A stretch of DNA of 64,000 bases. Source: Streptomyces sp. DG2A-72 (GTDB lineage Bacteria > Actinomycetota > Actinomycetes > Streptomycetales > Streptomycetaceae). Of the stretch, positions 60,040 to 64,000 are shown one piece after another. The stretch is from contig NZ_JASTLC010000001.1 in the NCBI RefSeq assembly GCF_030499575.1, positions 9,634,001 to 9,698,000 of the forward strand, given 5' to 3'. A model generated the notes under the pieces. That model had not been told where the DNA came from, did not search any database, and saw only the letters and a program-made list of their open reading frames with translations. The translations under genes and the position numbers were made by a program. Each line of letters begins with the position of its first letter. Within the stretch, counting starts at the first letter, position 1.

Positions 60040-60948
60040 ATGAGCACTGACGGATTGCCCGGGACTGCTGCGCCCGGCGCCCCCGCGCCGCCGCCGGGCC
60101 TGGTGGTGGTCGGCCGGTTCGACCAGCCCGAGGGCTACGCCGTCCAGCGCCCGCGCGGCGCCGACAGCTGGCTGTTCACCTGGACGACCGGCGGACGGGG
60201 ACAGCTGCGCCAGGGGAGCGCGCGGGCGCGGGCGGCAGCCGGGGACCTCGTCGTGCTCGCGCCGGGTGTCCGGCACGGCTACGGGGTCGAACCGGGCGCA
60301 GGCCACTGGGAGTTCTGGTGGGTGCACTGCCAGGCGCGCCCGTCGTGGCCGTTCTGGCTGCGGCCGTACGACACCGGGGACGGGATGTACGTCGTCACGC
60401 CCACGCCGGCCGGGCTGCACGGCCGCCTCGGCGCAGCGTTCCGCCGGATGCTCGCCGACGCCCGCTGGACGGGCACCGGGACACCGCCGGCGACCGGGCC
60501 GGAGGACGACCGGGTGGCCGTGGCGCACGGCACCGTGGCCCGGGAGCTCGCCCTGTGCTCCCTGGAGGAGATCGTGCTGCTCACGGCGGCCACCGCACGG
60601 ACGTCGTCGCCCCGGCCCGGCGTGGACACGAGGGTGCGTCGGGCGCAGGCGCTGATCGATGCCGATCCGGGGGCCCCGCACACCGTCCGCTCGCTCGCCG
60701 AGCAGGTCGCGCTGTCGCCCTCCCGCTTCGCGCACCTGTTCACGCGGACGCTCGGGCAGTCGCCGATGCGGGCCCTGCGCGAGACACGGCTGCGGCATGC
60801 GGCGCGGCTGCTGGAGAGCACCGATCTGACCGTGGAGCGGGTGGCCGCGGCTTCGGGATTCGCGAGCCCGTTCCATTTCAGTCGGGTGTTCCGGGAGCGG
60901 TACGGGGTGCCGCCCGGAGCGTACCGGGGCGGGCCCGTGGCCGGGTGA
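60040..60948 (+). CDS. AraC-family transcriptional regulator
   Basis: 302 residues. An N-terminal cupin-like sensing domain (about 20-140; GDLVVLAPGVRHGYGVEPGA) and a C-terminal double HTH (VRSLAEQVALSPSRFAHLF and VERVAAASGFASPFHFSRVF). The ATG at 60040 is 6 bases after AGGAGG; the ATG at 60034 is too close. It is divergent from PhyH and is its likely activator. Confidence 0.92.
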   Translation: MSTDGLPGTAAPGAPAPPPGLVVVGRFDQPEGYAVQRPRGADSWLFTWTTGGRGQLRQGSARARAAAGDLVVLAPGVRHGYGVEPGAGHWEFWWVHCQARPSWPFWLRPYDTGDGMYVVTPTPAGLHGRLGAAFRRMLADARWTGTGTPPATGPEDDRVAVAHGTVARELALCSLEEIVLLTAATARTSSPRPGVDTRVRRAQALIDADPGAPHTVRSLAEQVALSPSRFAHLFTRTLGQSPMRALRETRLRHAARLLESTDLTVERVAAASGFASPFHFSRVFRERYGVPPGAYRGGPVAG

Positions 60949-61014
60949 ATGAAGGACGCTATTTCCATGTCGGAACGGTGTCAGCCGGAAATGGATCCCA
61001 ATAGCAACCCTGGA

Positions 61015-61045
61015 TTGACGTCCCGTCAAGTTTCTGTCAAGGGAA
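61015..61045. promoter_or_regulatory. TTGACG/CGTCAA motif in long leader
   Basis: A perfect inverted repeat TTGACG-TCC-CGTCAA (61015-61029) is followed by a second GTCAAG. It lies 155 bp upstream of the sigma-lectin gene. It could be a regulator site or overlap a -35 box; a long leader of about 150 bp follows in which I see no other feature. Confidence 0.35.
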
Positions 61046-61182
61046 GGTAATCCACAAACCCACGAGATCCCTTGTTCCGCTTCGCTGAGCTGTGCAAAGG
61101 TGTGCCCTGTCGGCGTGCAGTCAGAACATGCAGCCCACATACCCATTGGTATGGACTTTACGCCGGATGTCCTTGAGAGGAA

Positions 61183-63018
61183 ATGCAGCACGTGAAAGAC
61201 GCAGGCCTGCCGAATTCCCCCACGCCCGCGCCCCTGTCCGAGGTGACGGACGAACAACTCAGCACCGAGTTGAGGAAATGGACGGGAACAGCACCCGCGC
61301 TGCACCCCGTCGGTGAACTCCTCGACCGGCACTGGGAAGCGGCCTTCGCCTACGCGCGGTTGTGCGCCGACGGCCCGCGGGCCGCGGGCATGCTCACCAC
61401 GGCGGCCTTCACGAGGCTCTTCGGCGAGTCCCTGCGGCAGACCGGGCCGACGGCCGCCTGGCGGCCCCAACTGCTCGTCACGGTGCGCCGGATCGCCGCC
61501 GAGTGGGACGGCGACCACAGACGCGAACTGCTCCACCCCGAACTGAGATCCGAGGCCTGGGCCGGCGACCGTATCGCAGCGCGCCTGCTGCCGACGGCGG
61601 ACCGGCGCCTGCTCTCCGGGGCATTCCAGCGGCTGCCCCAGTCGGCCCGCTGCCTCCTCTGGCACACCGAGGTCGAGGGCGAACCGCTGCGGACACCGGC
61701 CGCACTGCTCGGCCTCGACGAACAGGACGCAATCGTCGAACTGCAGCGCGCCCGGGAGCGGTTGCGCGAGGAGTGCCTCCAGGTGCACCGCGAACTCGCC
61801 CCCGAGCAGGAGTGCGGGCGCTTCCAGCGGATGCTCGACGTCACCTACCGGCGCGGCGGAGTCGATGTCGACCCCGATCTGCGCACGCACCTGGACGGCT
61901 GCCAGCACTGCCGCTATACCGCCGGCCAGCTCGACCACTTCAACGACGGGCTCGGCACGGCCCTCGCCGAAGCGGTCCTCGGCTGGGGCGCGCGGGCCTA
62001 CCGCGAGTCCAGGGCGGAGGAGCCCGAGGCAGTCGAAGCGGTGACTCTCGGGGAGGAGCCCCAGGCACAACCGCCCTTCGCCGGCGAGGAGTTCGCTTCC
62101 GCGGTGCCTTCCCCTCGCGCGCTCTCCCCTCGCTCGGCCCACAAGGCCGCCCGCCGCGCCGCCCGCCGCCGGAACGTCACCATGGCTGTCGCGATCGTGA
62201 GCGGCCTGGTCGTCCTCCCTCTCGTCCTGTGGTCCGCGTTCGGCTCCGGGGACGACACCACCCCGTCCGACGGCGACCACTCCTCCGACGAACCCGTCAC
62301 GGGCACGTCGCCCGGCAACCCCTCCTGGGCCGGGTCGGGCGAGGAGACGGACGGCACCCTGAGCGGCCGGCTGCACAACGTCGACTCCGGTCTCTGCATC
62401 GGCATCGAGGGCAAGAAGGCCGTCGACGGCGCGGAGGCCGAGGTCACCAAGTGCTCCGCCGCGGCCGGCCAGCAGTGGTCGTACGAGACCGACGGGCTGC
62501 TGCGCAACGTCGCCGACCCCGACTTCTGCCTCGACTCCCACCTCGGCTACTCGATCCGGCTCGCCCCCTGCACCGGGACGTCCCAGCCGGACACGAAGAA
62601 CGTCCGCTACGACTTCACCCTCCAGGGCAGCCTGGTCCCCCGCTGGAACCAGGACCTCGCCCTGACCTCCGCCGAAGACGGGGCCGGTGTGCTGGTCCTC
62701 AAGAACCGCGACGACAGCGCGGGCCAGCGCTGGGTGATCGACACCGCCAAGACCGACCTCCAGATGGAGGTCGTCAAGTGGGACACCGCCGCAGACACCT
62801 CGAAGCCGCCCGTCCCGCCGACACCTTCGAAGACGCCCACGCCCACACCCACCGCCTCGCCCGAGCCGACGCCCACCACGACCCCGTCGACCGCGCAGCC
62901 GACGCCGACACCGACCTCGTATCCCTCCTGCTACGCGTACTACTGCTCCTGGAACAACCAGTACGGCTGGTACGGACACGGGTACGGCGGCCACGGGTAC
63001 GACGGCTGGCGTCGCTGA
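61183..63018 (+). CDS. Sigma-like, zinc-finger, membrane and ricin-lectin fusion protein
   Basis: 611 residues with five parts. Residues about 35-205 look like a sigma-70 (ECF-like) factor: region 2 (LLDRHWEAAFAYARLCADGP) and region 4 (FQRLPQSARCLLWHTEVEGE, LLGLDEQDAIVELQRARERL). About 220-250 has HLDGCQHCRYTAGQL, a zinc-finger as in anti-sigma factors. One membrane helix follows (VTMAVAIVSGLVVLPLVLWS, about 330). Residues 395-525 are a ricin-type beta-trefoil (HNVDSGLCIGIEGKKAV). The tail is Pro/Thr-rich and then Tyr/Gly-rich. The lectin should face outside. A GTG at 61192 is an alternative start. Confidence 0.8.
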   Translation: MQHVKDAGLPNSPTPAPLSEVTDEQLSTELRKWTGTAPALHPVGELLDRHWEAAFAYARLCADGPRAAGMLTTAAFTRLFGESLRQTGPTAAWRPQLLVTVRRIAAEWDGDHRRELLHPELRSEAWAGDRIAARLLPTADRRLLSGAFQRLPQSARCLLWHTEVEGEPLRTPAALLGLDEQDAIVELQRARERLREECLQVHRELAPEQECGRFQRMLDVTYRRGGVDVDPDLRTHLDGCQHCRYTAGQLDHFNDGLGTALAEAVLGWGARAYRESRAEEPEAVEAVTLGEEPQAQPPFAGEEFASAVPSPRALSPRSAHKAARRAARRRNVTMAVAIVSGLVVLPLVLWSAFGSGDDTTPSDGDHSSDEPVTGTSPGNPSWAGSGEETDGTLSGRLHNVDSGLCIGIEGKKAVDGAEAEVTKCSAAAGQQWSYETDGLLRNVADPDFCLDSHLGYSIRLAPCTGTSQPDTKNVRYDFTLQGSLVPRWNQDLALTSAEDGAGVLVLKNRDDSAGQRWVIDTAKTDLQMEVVKWDTAADTSKPPVPPTPSKTPTPTPTASPEPTPTTTPSTAQPTPTPTSYPSCYAYYCSWNNQYGWYGHGYGGHGYDGWRR

Positions 63019-63034
63019 GCGGCACGGCGGAGGG

Positions 63035-63715
63035 TCAGGCGCCGGTGCCGGGGCTGAAGACCGTCAGGAACACCGAGGACTCGTTGCCGCCCACCGGAAC
63101 CTCACCGGCCGTCCACGCCACCTTGAGCGGGTCCCGCTCATCGGGCGGCGTCACGAGCAGGGAGTCCGGTGTGGCCGTACGGGCCCCGCTGATCTCGGGG
63201 CTGGAGTACGACAGCCCGGCCCAGGCGCTGCTGCCGGGCGTCAGCGTGACCGTCGTGGGAGAGCCGTCGGAGCGCTTCGGGTCCGGGCCCAGCTGCTTGC
63301 CGGAGGCGTCGACGAAGGCGGCGCCCGGGTAGCCGCGCACCGTGCAGGTGCTGGACGAGGTGTTGGTCAGCACGATCGGGTAGTTCCGCTGCCCGGCCCC
63401 GGGGTTGACGCGGCCGACGGACGCACGCAGCTCGGAGGTGTGGCAGCGGGTGCTGGTGGCGGGCCGGGTCTGCTCGGCGGGGGCGGACGAGGAGGGGGTC
63501 CCGGGTGTTTCGGGTGTGGCGCTCGGCTGTGTGGCCGTGGGGGAGGCCGAAGCGGGGGTGCTGGTGCCGGTCGCGGGACCTGCCGTGCCGGGCAGCGTGT
63601 CCGGAGTGCTCGTTGTGTTGCTGCTGCCGTTGCCGCAGCCGGTCAGCAGCCCCAGCACGGCGACGGCGCTCGCCAGCAGGGTCGCCCGGCGTACGGACCG
63701 GTGGGTGTCAGCCAT
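63035..63715 (-). CDS. DUF4232 lipoprotein
   Basis: 226 residues. A lipoprotein signal (VLGLLTGCGNGSS) is followed by a Thr/Ser/Pro-rich linker (about 30-85) and a DUF4232 domain with CHTSELRASVGRVNPGAGQR, NTSSSTCTVRGYPGAAFVD and LTPGSSAWAGLSY. It is exported and membrane-anchored. DUF4232 function is unknown. It is convergent with the sigma-lectin gene. Confidence 0.9.
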   Translation of the reverse strand: MADTHRSVRRATLLASAVAVLGLLTGCGNGSSNTTSTPDTLPGTAGPATGTSTPASASPTATQPSATPETPGTPSSSAPAEQTRPATSTRCHTSELRASVGRVNPGAGQRNYPIVLTNTSSSTCTVRGYPGAAFVDASGKQLGPDPKRSDGSPTTVTLTPGSSAWAGLSYSSPEISGARTATPDSLLVTPPDERDPLKVAWTAGEVPVGGNESSVFLTVFSPGTGA

Positions 63716-63825
63716 GGTTCTCAACGCTCCTGAGGTGTCCCGCACCCGTCGTGACGCGTGCGTACGGCGCCTTGTGCCCCGTCACTGATGTCCGATGCGC
63801 GCGGAGCGGGAAAAGTTCGCGCCTT

Positions 63826-64000
63826 TCATCCCTTCGCTCCTACCGAGTCCAGGATGCGCTCTGACTGGGCGGGATCGCCGTTCTGGCGGATCTGCACATA
63901 CACCTGAGGCTGCGCGTCGTCGCCTGCCGGAGTGAGCCCGGCCTCCGTGATCGACCCTCCGCCGCCCGGGCAGTCGGTCCAGGTGCGGACCCGGCCGTGC
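63826..64000 (-). CDS. Partial hypothetical protein
   Basis: The last 57 residues of a gene entering from the right edge. It reads ...VRTWTDCPGGGGSITEAGLT, AQPQVYVQIRQNGDPAQSER and ends ILDSVGAKG, with the stop at 63826-63828. The start is outside the window. No family can be assigned; its neighbour suggests a secreted or lipoprotein type. Confidence 0.6.
   Translation of the reverse strand, partial: HGRVRTWTDCPGGGGSITEAGLTPAGDDAQPQVYVQIRQNGDPAQSERILDSVGAKG

Noticed and set aside
59149..62994. A 1281-codon open frame on the minus strand
   Set aside because: Only the PhyH part (59149-59970) has real protein character. The rest is antisense to the AraC and sigma-lectin genes, which explains its length in GC-rich DNA.
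1..64000. tRNA, rRNA, tmRNA or riboswitch
   Set aside because: Reading for tRNA-like arms, rRNA blocks and known riboswitch cores gave nothing convincing. A covariance-model search would be needed to be sure.
1..64000. CRISPR array
   Set aside because: No regularly spaced direct repeats were seen. The short repeats at 19337 and 23820-23890 are tandem or low-complexity, and no cas gene is present.

Overview
The window looks like a stretch of a Streptomyces chromosome (a close actinomycete relative cannot be excluded). It is very GC-rich, has many GTG starts and 4-base stop/start overlaps, and carries families typical of Streptomyces (DUF5999, Scr1/DUF5753 regulators, DUF6879, DUF4232 and DUF4235 proteins, CYP105 with ferredoxin, GH114). 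Gene content is accessory: regulators, secreted hydrolases, oxidoreductases and transporters, with no ribosomal, tRNA or rRNA genes. An iron-box sequence, two copies of a widespread Streptomyces intergenic repeat and a terpene synthase relic fit the same assignment.

Layout. 1-17.1 kb holds the end of a BNR-type secreted protein with a LacI regulator; a stand-alone CYP102-like P450 with a divergent TetR; an iron-box-controlled DUF2470 protein; a lactonase; a FUSC-type exporter; an erythromycin-esterase homologue; FBP-domain and DUF3626 proteins; an APH-type kinase; a ROK regulator; and a broken SDR. 17.8-27.96 kb is a 10.1-kb integrative element inserted in a PHP-domain phosphoesterase gene. 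It is flanked by a 14-bp repeat and carries a large serine integrase, an AAA+ helicase-like ATPase, an XRE regulator, an HK97-type capsid relic and prohead protease, and a DUF6879/Scr1 regulatory module. It lacks terminase, portal, tail and FtsK/Tra genes, so it looks like a cryptic phage satellite of the type of M. tuberculosis phiRv1. 28.4-31.97 kb has two broken genes, a GH16 glucanase and a VanZ protein. 32.2-35.9 kb is a six-gene Mrp/Mbh-like cation/proton antiporter operon. 36.7-45.2 kb has a dead ribosomal-protection GTPase, an extra PRPP synthetase, a STAS protein, a MarR-controlled aldehyde/alcohol dehydrogenase pair, a cluster of gene relics with a possible IS end, a TetR-DUF1304 operon and a truncated terpene synthase. 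45.4-64 kb has an amidohydrolase with a decayed permease, detoxification and transport genes, CYP105 plus ferredoxin, a TetR with two palindromic operators before a DUF1348-flavoprotein operon, a GH114 lipoprotein, an aldo/keto reductase, a PhyH/AraC pair, a protein joining sigma-like, zinc-finger, membrane and ricin-lectin parts, and secreted DUF4232-type proteins.

How the genes work together. Four regulator/target pairs have operator-like palindromes in their divergent or shared intergenic regions: TetR/CYP102, MarR/aldehyde dehydrogenase, TetR-DUF1304 and TetR/DUF1348-flavoprotein. An iron box sits directly before the DUF2470 gene. The element is explained as a unit: rejoining the sequence across its two att cores restores one continuous PHP-domain protein.

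A second theme is decay. At least ten genes outside the element, and the capsid gene inside it, retain recognisable pieces of one protein with internal segments missing, usually with a frame change. This suggests a region undergoing deletion-driven erosion, although assembly errors cannot be excluded for the single-base shifts.
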